The notes under the pieces were generated by a model. That model ran no database searches. It had not been told where the DNA came from and was given only the letters and a program-made list of their open reading frames with translations. Below, piece after piece: positions 1 to 7,963 of a DNA stretch of 64,000 bases; the stretch's first letter is position 1, and every line of letters starts with the position of its first letter. The DNA is from Actinoallomurus iriomotensis (GTDB taxonomy: Bacteria > Actinomycetota > Actinomycetes > Streptosporangiales > Streptosporangiaceae). The translations under genes were made by a program, and so were the position numbers. The stretch spans positions 62,001-126,000 of the forward strand of contig NZ_BSTJ01000016.1 of NCBI RefSeq assembly GCF_030269445.1, written 5' to 3'.

Positions 1-165
1 AAGCACGAACTGCTCGACGAGCTCAGGCTGTTGATCAATCCGGTCGTGGCGGGGAGCGGCAAACGGCTGTTCCCCGACGACGGTGAGCTCAAGCACTGGC
101 GCCTGCGCGAGACGAAGGCCTTCGACCTAGGTGTCGTGCTCCTCGCCTACGAGCGGACGACCTGA
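1..165 (+). CDS. C-terminal piece of a dihydrofolate reductase-family (RibD_C) protein
   Basis: The gene begins before the window, so only its last 54 residues are visible. They show the usual end of the RibD_C/dihydrofolate reductase family: a hydrophobic strand with the motif INPVVAGSGKRLF and a closing VVLLAYE strand. Family members of this kind are NAD(P)H-dependent reductases, often stand-alone proteins of about 190 residues with unknown substrates in actinomycetes; that is family knowledge. The last 39 bases overlap, tail to tail, the 3' end of the acyl-CoA ligase gene on the other strand. The substrate cannot be inferred from this fragment. Confidence 0.75.
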   Translation, partial: KHELLDELRLLINPVVAGSGKRLFPDDGELKHWRLRETKAFDLGVVLLAYERTT

Positions 166-1716
166 CCGCTCCCGGAGGGCCCTGCGGTCGATCTTGCCGG
201 TCGGCCCGTACGGCATCTCCGGGAGCACCTCGAGCCGCTCGGGCCGCCGGTAGTCGGCGAGCCGCGCGTCCAGTGCCGAACGGACCTCCCGGATCACCGC
301 GTCGGCGTCCGCGCCCGACCTGAGGGTGACGTACGCGTGCATCCGATCGCCGCGCTCGGCGTCCCGCAGGCCGAGTGCGGCGGCCGCGCCGATGGCGGGA
401 TGGGCGAGCAGCACGTTCTCGATCTCCGCCGGGGCGACGAGGATCCCCCTCACCTTCACCATGTCGTCGGTGCGGCCGTACAACCAGACATATCCGTCGG
501 CGTCCAGGTGCGCCCAGTCGCCGGTGAGCGTGTACCCCCGGTGCACGGCCGCCCGCTGCTGCTCGGGGTCGATCAGGCGGACGCCGGTCGGCCCGCGCAC
601 GCCCAGCCGGCCGGGGGTGCCGGGCCCGCACGGGTCGCCGGCGGCGTCGAACACCGCCGCGTCGTATCGCGGCAGCGGTACCCCGACCGAGCCCGGCCGG
701 TCTCCCAGCGGCGTGGCCCCGGTGACGAGCCACAGATGCTCGGTCACGCCGAGCGCGTTGCGCAGCACACTGCCCGTACGCTCGTGCCAGCGGCGGGCGA
801 CGGTCGGCGAGAGCGCCTCGGCGCAGCTGTAATAGGCACGCTCCCCGCCGGGAGGCGCTTCGGCTGCGCGGTAGGAGCCGGGGTCGGACAGCACGATCCG
901 GGCGTCGCGGTCCTCCACCGCGGCGAAGAACTCGGCGACGTCGTCGAAGTGACGGGCGAGGGCGGTCGCGCCGTACCTCAGCGGCATCATGCACAGGCCC
1001 ACCAGAGCGTAGGGAAACGTCATCGGCCGGTTCGAGGCGATGAGCGTGCCGGGACGCACGCCCATCAGGTCCCGCCGCGCCGGGTGGGTCAGGTACGCGA
1101 GGTCACGGTGGAAGTGCATGGTCGCCTTGGGGACGCCCGTGGTCCCCGAGGAGAAGGCGAGGAGGGCCACGTCGTCGGCGGCCGTCGCGACGGTGTCGAA
1201 GGCGTCCGGTCGCCGGGAGGCCCGGCGGTGCAGATCATCCGGGTAGGTGAGGATCGGAACGGCGGCGGTGATGTCCGCGTCCGCCGCGTCGCACAGGACG
1301 AACGACGCCTCGCAGATGTCCACGATCTGTGCGATCTCGGCGGAGCGCAGCCGCGCGGACACCGGCACGACCACCCCGCCGGCCTTCAGGACGCCGTGGA
1401 GCCAGACCGCGAACCACGGACCGTTGCGGCCACGGAGCAGCACGCGCTGTCCGGGCCGCAGCGCGAGGTCCTCGGCGAGGATCCGGGCGGAACGGTTCAC
1501 CCGGGCGGCGAACTCCGCGTACGTCCATTCGCCCGCGTCCGTGATCAGCGCGGTCCGGTCCGGATACGCCGCCGCCGGCCCGTCGACGAACAGCGTGGTC
1601 GCGTTGAAGTCGCCGCCCCACGGGCCCGGCAGGCGGAGATCCGGCCAGGGATCGACCGCGAGGATCCGGTCCCTGGTGAAGGTGTCCACGTGCCGCGTGG
1701 GGCTCAGCTCGGGCAC
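127..1716 (-). CDS. AMP-forming acyl-CoA ligase, benzoate-CoA ligase-like
   Basis: A 529-residue adenylate-forming enzyme predicted to activate a carboxylic acid, probably aromatic, to its CoA thioester. Visible motifs are the phosphate loop SSGTTGVPK (189-197), the LTGD aspartate segment (397-400), the hinge region near GRTDDMVKVRG (414-424) and the catalytic lysine in PTGKIDR (K508). Overall layout resembles benzoate/2-aminobenzoate-CoA ligases. The GTG start was chosen because it lies 7 bases after the stop of the upstream monooxygenase with a GTGAGG ribosome site in front; the frame stays open upstream but reads as low-quality arginine-rich protein there. It is the last gene of a three-gene operon with the monooxygenase and OsmC protein. 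The substrate is inference. Confidence 0.85.
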   Translation of the reverse strand: MPELSPTRHVDTFTRDRILAVDPWPDLRLPGPWGGDFNATTLFVDGPAAAYPDRTALITDAGEWTYAEFAARVNRSARILAEDLALRPGQRVLLRGRNGPWFAVWLHGVLKAGGVVVPVSARLRSAEIAQIVDICEASFVLCDAADADITAAVPILTYPDDLHRRASRRPDAFDTVATAADDVALLAFSSGTTGVPKATMHFHRDLAYLTHPARRDLMGVRPGTLIASNRPMTFPYALVGLCMMPLRYGATALARHFDDVAEFFAAVEDRDARIVLSDPGSYRAAEAPPGGERAYYSCAEALSPTVARRWHERTGSVLRNALGVTEHLWLVTGATPLGDRPGSVGVPLPRYDAAVFDAAGDPCGPGTPGRLGVRGPTGVRLIDPEQQRAAVHRGYTLTGDWAHLDADGYVWLYGRTDDMVKVRGILVAPAEIENVLLAHPAIGAAAALGLRDAERGDRMHAYVTLRSGADADAVIREVRSALDARLADYRRPERLEVLPEMPYGPTGKIDRRALRERSGRPLVGEEHDT

Positions 1717-1723
1717 GGATGCC

Positions 1724-2962
1724 TCACGGGCGTACGGCCAGGTGGCGCGCGAGGTGGTCGACGACCTCGCGCGCGTCGTCCTCGATGCCGTAGATGAAGG
1801 TGGACTTGCGGCGCCGCAGCACCGGCAGGCCGAGCGCGTACAGGCCCGGGCTGTCGACCACGCCGCCCTCGTGGCGCAGCCGGCCCTTCTCGTCGACCAC
1901 GGGCACGTCGAGCCACCCGTAGTCGGGCCGGAACCCGGTCGCCCACACGATCGCGGCGATCTCTCCACCGCGCAGGTCGAGCCGCAGCCGCGTCGACTCG
2001 GGCACGCGTGTCGGCGCGAAGCGTTCGGGCGGGGCGACCTCGGCGTCACGGCCGTGCGTCCGCGCCCACTCGTCGAAGGTGTCCAGCAGGCGGTTCATCT
2101 TCAGGTCCGCGAGTGAGAACACGTTGCGGAGGCCGCCGGAGAACAGCGCGCGCCCGTCGCGTACGGCCGCCCAGCGGCCCACCGGCTCGACGCCCATCGA
2201 CATGAGCGCGTTGAGGTCGAGCGTCGTCCGCTCGGGAGCGCCGACGAGCTGCGGCGAAGGCAGCCGCCGGGCCCGCGTGAGGTCGTCCACCTCGTCGTAC
2301 CGCTGGTCCCACAGCCCCGAGGCGTCCATCCACCACAGCACGTCGCGTCCGCGGTACGTGCGCGGCAGCCGCACCTGCTCGCCCGCGGAGAGGGTCACCG
2401 GCCGGCCCGACCGCCTCAGCTCGGCCGCCAGCTGCACGCCGGTCGCCGACGCTCCCACGACCAGCACGCCGCCGTCGGGCAGCCCGTCGGGGCCGCGGTA
2501 GTCGAACGGCGTCAGCTGCTCGACGGACGCCGGCACCGCGTCGCCGAACGGCGGCACCGTGGGACGGTTGCAGGCGCCGCTCGCGATGACCACCGTCCGG
2601 CAGCGGATCTCGCCGCCGCTCGTCGTCACGTGGTATCCGTCGCCGGCACGCCGCACCGACGTGACGTCGACGCCGGTACGGACGGGAGCGTCCGAGACCT
2701 TGGCGAAGCGCTCGATGAACTCGATGACCTCCCCCATGGTCATGTAGCCGTCGGGGTCCGGGCCATCGTAACGGTGGCCCGGCAGGCGGCTCTGCCAGTT
2801 GGGGGTGAGCAGGCGCAGCGAGTCCCAGCGTTCGCGCCGCCAGGAGTTCGCGACCTCGCCGCGCTCCAGGACGACGTGGTCGATCGACCGGTCGCCGAGG
2901 AAGTGGCTCGCGGCGAGGCCCGCGTGCCCCGCGCCGATGACGACTGTCGTGACGCGTTCGAT
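1724..2962 (-). CDS. Flavin-dependent monooxygenase, probable non-standard ATC start
   Basis: About 412 residues of a class B-type flavoprotein monooxygenase/oxidoreductase. It has an N-terminal FAD Rossmann motif (VVIGAGHAGLAASH, residues ~7-20), the typical ERGEVANSWRRERWDSLRLLTPNW segment in two parts just after it, a second NADPH Rossmann motif (VLVVGASATGVQLA) and a late ATGFRPD motif. No ATG, GTG or TTG lies between the stop of the upstream OsmC gene and the FAD motif. An ATC at the place where relatives begin (MERV...) sits 9 bases behind a GAGG ribosome site. A CTG overlapping the OsmC stop codon is the other candidate. The gene lies between osmC and an acyl-CoA ligase, suggesting oxidation and CoA activation of one organic substrate (inference). 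Confidence 0.75.
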   Translation of the reverse strand: MERVTTVVIGAGHAGLAASHFLGDRSIDHVVLERGEVANSWRRERWDSLRLLTPNWQSRLPGHRYDGPDPDGYMTMGEVIEFIERFAKVSDAPVRTGVDVTSVRRAGDGYHVTTSGGEIRCRTVVIASGACNRPTVPPFGDAVPASVEQLTPFDYRGPDGLPDGGVLVVGASATGVQLAAELRRSGRPVTLSAGEQVRLPRTYRGRDVLWWMDASGLWDQRYDEVDDLTRARRLPSPQLVGAPERTTLDLNALMSMGVEPVGRWAAVRDGRALFSGGLRNVFSLADLKMNRLLDTFDEWARTHGRDAEVAPPERFAPTRVPESTRLRLDLRGGEIAAIVWATGFRPDYGWLDVPVVDEKGRLRHEGGVVDSPGLYALGLPVLRRRKSTFIYGIEDDAREVVDHLARHLAVRP

Positions 2963-2973
2963 GGCTCGGCCCC

Positions 2974-3522
2974 TCAGGCGACTTCGACGGTGACGTCGGT
3001 CGGGTTCGTCAGGGCGTCGAACACGGCGGAGCGCTTCTGGGACTGGGCCACCAGCGCCTCGATGTCCTGCCGCGACGCGTCCGCGTCGATGGTGAACGTC
3101 ACCTTGATGTCGTTGAACCCGTTGCGGACGTCGCTGTCGACACCGAGGATGCCGCGGATGTCGTGCGCGCCCTCGACCGTCGCCTCGACCGAGCGCAGCT
3201 GGATGCCGCGGTTCTGCGCGACGGACGCCACGCCCGCCGTCAGGCAGCTCGCCAGGCCGACGAGGAGGTATTCGATCGGCGTGATGCCGTTGTCCTCCGC
3301 CGCGAAGACCTCGGGGTGGTCCGCGTCGAAGACCGCCTCGGTCTTGTGGCTCTGCTCCTGGCCGAGGCCGAAGAAGTTCTGGATCGTCGTCCTGCTGTGG
3401 ACCCCGTTCTGCCATGTCGAGGACGCCCGCCAGGTGAACTGCGCGGCCTCGGGCGCGCCCTTCAGCGCTTCACGCGCGTCGAGCAGTGCCTGCACGTTGA
3501 CTCCGTTGACGACCGTGGTCAT
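2974..3522 (-). CDS. OsmC/Ohr family protein
   Basis: A 182-residue OsmC-family protein. The core shows the family pattern with a cysteine in the helix LLVGLASCLTAGVA and a conserved glutamate-containing stretch around ITPIEYLL. OsmC-like proteins usually reduce organic hydroperoxides with paired cysteines. Here the second typical cysteine is not obvious, so this may belong to the broader OsmC-like group that accompanies metabolic genes. The ATG is preceded by GAGAGG. It opens an operon with a flavin monooxygenase and an acyl-CoA ligase and is transcribed away from metX. Confidence 0.8.
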   Translation of the reverse strand: MTTVVNGVNVQALLDAREALKGAPEAAQFTWRASSTWQNGVHSRTTIQNFFGLGQEQSHKTEAVFDADHPEVFAAEDNGITPIEYLLVGLASCLTAGVASVAQNRGIQLRSVEATVEGAHDIRGILGVDSDVRNGFNDIKVTFTIDADASRQDIEALVAQSQKRSAVFDALTNPTDVTVEVA

Positions 3523-3550
3523 GGTGTGTGACGCCTCTCTCGCTCCCCGT

Positions 3551-3572
3551 ATTCCTACCGGAATGCTTGACA
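3551..3572. promoter_or_regulatory. Inverted repeat and -35 box between osmC-like gene and metX
   Basis: The short divergent gap holds a perfect inverted repeat ATTCC-TACC-GGAAT (3551-3564) followed at once by TTGACA (3567-3572), a consensus -35 box facing metX. A matching -10 is not clear. The position suggests a sulfur-responsive operator for metX, the divergent operon, or both; which regulator binds is unknown. Confidence 0.45.
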
Positions 3573-3604
3573 ATACACCGGAGAAGCCGGGCACCATAGC
3601 CCCC

Positions 3605-4816
3605 ATGGCGAAGCCTGTCTCGACACTCGCGGCCGGCTCGGCCGGCACGGTCGAAACGCGATACCTCGACCTGCCGGAGCCGGTGCGGCTCGACTGCGGG
3701 CGGGAGCTGCACCCGGTCCGCGTGGCGTACGAGACGTACGGCGTCCTGTCGCCCGAGCGCGACAACGTCATCCTGGTGTGCCACGCGCTGAGCGGCGACG
3801 CCCACGCGGCGGGCTTCGCCAAGGCACCGCCGGAAGAGAGCACGCGCGACGGGTTCGGCGCCGAGGACCGCGACGGCACGGCCGGCCGGGGCCTCGGCTG
3901 GTGGGACGGGATGATCGGCCCCGGGAAGGCGTTCGACACCGACCGCTTCTTCGTCGTCTCCACGAACCTGCTCGGCGGCTGCCGCGGCACGACGGGACCG
4001 TCGTCGATCGACCCGGCGACCGGCCGTCCGTACGGCGCCGACTTCCCCGTCCTGACGGTCGCGGACATGGTGCGGACCGAGCGCGCGTTCCTGGACGCGC
4101 TCGGCATCGACCGCCTCGCGGCGGTGGCCGGCGGTTCGCTCGGCGGGATGCAGGCGCTGGAGTGGGCGATCCGCTACCCCGGCCAGGTCGACGCCGTCGT
4201 CGCGATCGCCAGTACGCACGCCCTCCATCCGCAGGGCGTGGCCTGGAACGCGATCGCCCGCGACGCCATCATGCGCGACCCGGCGTGGCAGGGCGGCCAC
4301 TACCACGGCACGGGCCGCGCGCCCGACGCCGGCATGGGGGTGGCGCGGATGGTCGGCCACATCACGTACCTGTCCGCGCCGGCGCTGGAGGAGAAGTTCG
4401 GGCGGCGGCTGCAGTTCGCCGACGACCTGCGCTACACGATCACCGAGCCGGAGTTCGAGGTCGAGAGCTACCTGCGCCACCAGGCCGAGTCGTTCGTCAA
4501 GCGCTTCGACGCCAACACCTATCTCTACACCTCACGCGCGCTCACGTACTTCGACCTCGCGCGGCAGCACGGCGGCGGATCGCTCACGCGGGCGCTCGAA
4601 GGCGTCTCGGCGCGGACGCTGCTGATCGCCTTCAGCTCCGACTGGCTGTACCCGCCGTCCGCGTCGAGGGAGATCGAGGAGGCACTGCGCACGCTCGGCA
4701 GGCCGGTCGAGTTCCATGAGATCGAGGCGCCGTACGGCCACGACTGCTTCCTCCTCGAGGAGGCACGGCAGACGCCCATCATCCGCCGGTTCCTGAATGT
4801 AGGCGGGACCGTATGA
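3605..4816 (+). CDS. metX: Homoserine O-acetyltransferase
   Basis: A 403-residue alpha/beta-hydrolase-fold acyltransferase that makes O-acetylhomoserine, the first committed step of methionine synthesis. The nucleophile lies in GGSLGGMQ (S178), with the acid in SDW (D346) and the base in YGHDCF (H379), the classic MetX triad. NILVCHALSGDAH near residue 60 and the NLLGGCRGTTGPSS motif are also typical. Length fits the family. It is followed 19 bases later by metY, so product and consumer are made from one transcript. The ATG is a few bases behind a promoter region with TTGACA. Confidence 0.96.
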   Translation: MAKPVSTLAAGSAGTVETRYLDLPEPVRLDCGRELHPVRVAYETYGVLSPERDNVILVCHALSGDAHAAGFAKAPPEESTRDGFGAEDRDGTAGRGLGWWDGMIGPGKAFDTDRFFVVSTNLLGGCRGTTGPSSIDPATGRPYGADFPVLTVADMVRTERAFLDALGIDRLAAVAGGSLGGMQALEWAIRYPGQVDAVVAIASTHALHPQGVAWNAIARDAIMRDPAWQGGHYHGTGRAPDAGMGVARMVGHITYLSAPALEEKFGRRLQFADDLRYTITEPEFEVESYLRHQAESFVKRFDANTYLYTSRALTYFDLARQHGGGSLTRALEGVSARTLLIAFSSDWLYPPSASREIEEALRTLGRPVEFHEIEAPYGHDCFLLEEARQTPIIRRFLNVGGTV

Positions 4817-4835
4817 CGTCGAGGAAGATGACCTG

Positions 4836-6185
4836 GTGACCCACGACCCATCCCGCGCCGAAGAGGCGCGCGCGTTCGGATTCGAGACACGGCAGCTGCA
4901 CGCCGGGCAACGGCCCGACCCGAACACCGGCGCGCGTGCGGTGCCGATCTTCCAGACGACCAGCTACGTGTTCGAGGACCCCGAGTCCGCGGCGGCGTAC
5001 TTCAACCTGCAGGAGTACGGCAACACCTACTCGCGCATCATGAACCCGACCGTCGCGGTCTTCGAGGAGCGGGTGGCCAACCTCGAGGGCGGCTCCGGCG
5101 CGGTGGCGTTCGCCAGCGGGATCGCGGCGCAGGCGGCCGCGCTCTTCACGCTGCTGCAGCCGGGCGACCACGTCGTCTCGTCCTCGGCGCTCTACGGCGG
5201 CACGGTGAACCAGCTCAAGCACCTGCTGCGCAAGATGAACGTGGAGCTGACGTGGGTCGATCCCGACGACCCGGAGGCGTGGCGGAAGGCGGTCCGCGCG
5301 AACACCAAGGCGTTCTTCGGCGAGACGATCGGCAACCCCGCCGGGAACGTCCTGGACATCGAGACCCTGGCGGCCATCGCGCACGAGCACGAGCTGCCGC
5401 TGGTCGTCGACAACACGTTCGCGACGCCGTACCTGTGCCGCCCGATCGAGTGGGGCGCCGACATCGTGATCCACTCGGCGACCAAGTTCATCGGCGGTCA
5501 CGGCACGAGCATCGGCGGCGTCGTCGTCGAGGCCGGCACGTTCAACTGGTCCAACGGGCGGTTTCCCGTGGTCGCGGACCCGTCGCCGGCCTACCACGGC
5601 CTGCGCTTCCACGAGACGTTCGGGACGTACGGCTACCTGATGAAACTCCGGGCCGAGACGCTGCGCGACCTCGGCGGTGCGCTGTCGCCGTTCAACGCCT
5701 TCCTGTTCCTGCAGGGGCTCGAGACGCTGTCGCTGCGGATGGAACGCCACGTCGAGAACGCGCGGGCGGTCGCGGAGTTCCTCGAGTCGCACGAGCTGGC
5801 GTCGAACGTCACCTACCCGGGCCTGCCGGGGAGCAGGTACCGGCCGCTCGTGGAGAAGTACCTGCCGCGCGGCGCGGGCGCGGTGTTCTCCTTCGACTGC
5901 GCCGGCGGCCGGGCCGGCGGGCAGGGCCTCATCGGCGGCGTGACGCTCTGGTCGCACCTGGCGAACGTCGGGGACGCGAAGAGCCTGGTCATTCACCCCG
6001 CCAGCACGACGCACCGCCAGCTGAGCGACGAGGAGCTGCGGGCGGCCGGCGTCGGTCCGGGTACGGTGCGGCTGTCGGTCGGCACCGAGTCCGTCGACGA
6101 CCTGATCTGGGACCTGGAGCAGGGTTTCGCGCACGTCGCCCTTGCGGCGGAATCGGCAGCGGGAGGGAAGGTGGCGAAGTCATGA
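4836..6185 (+). CDS. metY: O-acetylhomoserine sulfhydrylase/aminocarboxypropyltransferase
   Basis: A 449-residue PLP enzyme of the Cys/Met metabolism family. It replaces the acetyl group of O-acetylhomoserine with sulfide, giving homocysteine. The PLP lysine is K217 in SATKFIGGHG; TRQLHAGQRPD near the start and the YSRIMNPT motif are family hallmarks. Length (~430-450) separates it from shorter cystathionine gamma-synthases. The GTG start is preceded by GAGGAAG. It follows metX and its stop overlaps the next ATG (ATGA), pointing to a three-gene sulfur operon. Confidence 0.95.
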   Translation: MTHDPSRAEEARAFGFETRQLHAGQRPDPNTGARAVPIFQTTSYVFEDPESAAAYFNLQEYGNTYSRIMNPTVAVFEERVANLEGGSGAVAFASGIAAQAAALFTLLQPGDHVVSSSALYGGTVNQLKHLLRKMNVELTWVDPDDPEAWRKAVRANTKAFFGETIGNPAGNVLDIETLAAIAHEHELPLVVDNTFATPYLCRPIEWGADIVIHSATKFIGGHGTSIGGVVVEAGTFNWSNGRFPVVADPSPAYHGLRFHETFGTYGYLMKLRAETLRDLGGALSPFNAFLFLQGLETLSLRMERHVENARAVAEFLESHELASNVTYPGLPGSRYRPLVEKYLPRGAGAVFSFDCAGGRAGGQGLIGGVTLWSHLANVGDAKSLVIHPASTTHRQLSDEELRAAGVGPGTVRLSVGTESVDDLIWDLEQGFAHVALAAESAAGGKVAKS

Positions 6186-6664
6186 CCGATCCGACGCGAT
6201 ACCAGGACCCGCTGACGATCCAGCGCGTGCTCCACACCGCCGGGACGATCGCGATCGTGGGCCTGTCGAGCAACGAACTGCGGGCCAGCCACTTCGTCGG
6301 CTACTACCTCAAGCGGCACGGCTACCGCGTGATCCCGGTGAATCCCCGCGAGACGGAGATCCTCGGGGAGAGGTCCTACGCGAGCCTGCTGGACGTGCCC
6401 GTGCCGGTGGACGTCGTGAACGTCTTCCGCGCGCCGGACGCCCTGCCGGCGATCGCGCGGGAGGCCGTGGAGATCCACGCCGGTGCGCTCTGGTGCCAGT
6501 TCGGCGTGATCAACGAGGAGGGCGCGCGCATCGCCGAGGACGGCGGCGTGACGGTGGTCATGGACCGCTGCCTGAAGATCGAGCACGCGCGCTACGTGGG
6601 CCGGATGCACTGGCTGGGCTTCAACACGCAGCGCATCACGTCCGTCCGCGCCGGGCTCCAGTAG
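6182..6664 (+). CDS. CoA-binding Rossmann protein (YccU/CoA_binding family)
   Basis: A 160-residue single-domain protein of the CoA_binding family. It begins with a Rossmann turn (IAIVGLSSNELRASH, ~23-37) and continues with VIPVNPRETEILGERSYASL and LWCQFGVINEEGA, as in YccU-type proteins. These bind CoA or a similar nucleotide; their role is not settled. The gene overlaps metY by ATGA. The same pairing with O-acetylhomoserine sulfhydrylase genes occurs in other actinomycetes as I recall, which suggests a link to sulfur metabolism, but no function can be assigned from sequence. Confidence 0.85.
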   Translation: MTDPTRYQDPLTIQRVLHTAGTIAIVGLSSNELRASHFVGYYLKRHGYRVIPVNPRETEILGERSYASLLDVPVPVDVVNVFRAPDALPAIAREAVEIHAGALWCQFGVINEEGARIAEDGGVTVVMDRCLKIEHARYVGRMHWLGFNTQRITSVRAGLQ

Positions 6665-6720
6665 CTCCGGCACCCTTCCACCGGATAACCACTTGCCGAG
6701 GTATTACCTACTTAAATAGC

Positions 6721-6864
6721 ATGAAAACCATGCTTTTCGGTCCGCTGCCACCGGCGACGTCAAGGCCTCGCCGGCCCGGGGTGCCGCCCCTGCGTGAGGT
6801 GCGGCTGACCATCCGGCGCGTGATCGACTACGCCCAGGTCGCAAGCTGCCTCTGTTGTCGATGA
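6721..6864 (+). CDS. Cysteine-rich leader peptide upstream of metQNI
   Basis: A short frame ends in VRLTIRRVIDYAQVASCLCC plus Arg, matching the actinobacterial putative leader peptide pattern (RR-x-VD-x-x-x-VAS followed by cysteines). Three Cys codons (TGC, TGT, TGT) fall in the last five sense codons. A GC-rich hairpin starts 4 bases after the stop, and then metQ. This is the expected design of a cysteine-responsive ribosome-stalling attenuator. The frame is open from ATG 6721 (47 residues). GTG 6781 (27) or GTG 6799 (21) may be the true start, because only the end is conserved. Two TGT codons, rare in this GC-rich genome, fit a deliberate stalling site. Confidence 0.7.
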   Translation: MKTMLFGPLPPATSRPRRPGVPPLREVRLTIRRVIDYAQVASCLCCR

Positions 6865-6867
6865 GAA

Positions 6868-6900
6868 CGGCACGGCGTCACTCCTGACGACGCCGTGCCG
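6868..6900 (+). terminator. Attenuator-like hairpin after the cysteine leader
   Basis: A perfect 12-bp stem (CGGCACGGCGTC / GACGCCGTGCCG) with a 9-base loop begins 4 bases after the leader stop codon and ends 58 bases before metQ. There is no T-run behind it, so it is either a Rho-assisted or pausing structure or one that controls translation. Confidence 0.65.
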
Positions 6901-6958
6901 CCCCTCGCGTGTCCGACCCACGCGATCCCCCCTCATCGATGAACCCCCGGAGGTTGTC

Positions 6959-7915
6959 ATGTCCGAATCCCCCACAGCCGGCGACCCGGTGGAAGAGCCC
7001 CGCCTGCCCGAACGCCGGTCCGGTGGCGGGCGACGCGTCACCTGGATCGTCTCGGCCGTGGTCGTCGCCGTCATCGTCGTCGTCGCGATCGTCGTCGGCG
7101 TCACCGGCGGATCCAGCGACGCGAAGACGGTGCACGTCGGCGTCGCCGACGCGTCCGAGCCGTACTGGAAGACGTTCGCGGCGCTGGCGAAGAAGCGGCT
7201 GAACGTCACGGTGACGTACGTCAACTTCAACGACTACAGCCAGCCGAACCCCGCGCTGAAGGAGAAGCAGCTCGACCTCAACGAGTTCCAGCACATCCAG
7301 TACCTGGCGAACTACAACGTCACCGCGCACGACGACCTGCAGCCCATCGGCGCGACCGCGGTCTACCCGCTGCCGCTGTACTCGCTGAAGTACCGCACGC
7401 CGGACGCGCTGCCGGACGGGGCCAAGGTCGCCGTCCCGAACGACGCGATCAACGAGGCGCGCGGGCTGCTGGTGTTGCAGGCCGCCAAGCTCGTGACGCT
7501 GAAGAACGGCGGCACGGCGTTCTCAAGCGTCTCCGACATCACGTCGCACCGGGTCGACGTGGTCACCCTCGACGCGTCGCAGACCGCACGGGCCGTGCTG
7601 ACCGGTTCGGCCGCCGCGGCGATCGTCAACAACAACTACGCGACGAACGCGAAGCTGCCGAAGACGAACGCGATCTTCCAGGACGACCCGGCGAGCCCGA
7701 TCGCCGCCCCGTACGTGAACATCTTCGTCGCCCGCGCCGCGGACAAGGACGACCCGACGTACCTGAAAGTGGCCGCGCTGTACCACGACCCCTCGGTGGA
7801 GAAGGGCGTGCAGGCCTCCAACGGTGGCACCGCGGTGTTCCGCGACGTTCCGGCGGCGACGTTGCAACAGGAGCTGAAGACCGTCGAGGCCCAGGCCCGG
7901 GCGGCCGGGAATTAG
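6959..7915 (+). CDS. metQ: Methionine ABC transporter substrate-binding protein, membrane-anchored
   Basis: A 318-residue NlpA/MetQ-family binding protein for methionine or a related sulfur compound. Binding-protein features include HVGVADASEPYWKTF and LDLNEFQHIQYL in the first half, and ALPDGAKVAVPNDAINEARG later. Unlike most MetQ proteins there is no lipobox cysteine: a 27-residue polar leader is followed by one hydrophobic helix (~28-49), so it is probably held in the membrane by that helix. AGG lies 5 bases before the ATG. It is the first gene after the cysteine leader and is followed by metN and metI. Confidence 0.9.
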   Translation: MSESPTAGDPVEEPRLPERRSGGGRRVTWIVSAVVVAVIVVVAIVVGVTGGSSDAKTVHVGVADASEPYWKTFAALAKKRLNVTVTYVNFNDYSQPNPALKEKQLDLNEFQHIQYLANYNVTAHDDLQPIGATAVYPLPLYSLKYRTPDALPDGAKVAVPNDAINEARGLLVLQAAKLVTLKNGGTAFSSVSDITSHRVDVVTLDASQTARAVLTGSAAAAIVNNNYATNAKLPKTNAIFQDDPASPIAAPYVNIFVARAADKDDPTYLKVAALYHDPSVEKGVQASNGGTAVFRDVPAATLQQELKTVEAQARAAGN

Positions 7916-7925
7916 AGAGGGGACG

Positions 7926-7957
7926 GGTGGCCCGGGACCGCACGGTGCCGGGCCACC
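7926..7957 (+). promoter_or_regulatory. Intercistronic hairpin between metQ and metN
   Basis: A perfect 10-bp inverted repeat (GGTGGCCCGG / CCGGGCCACC) with a 12-base loop fills the gap between the metQ stop and the metN start. Such elements commonly stabilise the upstream binding-protein message or reduce read-through, so that binding protein exceeds ATPase. It also sits where a metN ribosome site would be expected. Confidence 0.6.
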
Positions 7958-7963
7958 GCCGCG

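Noticed and set aside
2975-2977. CTG as the main start of the flavin monooxygenase
   Set aside because: It overlaps the OsmC stop in a suggestive CTGA, but no ribosome site lies before it, while GAGG is well placed for the ATC where homologues begin. Kept only as an alternative.
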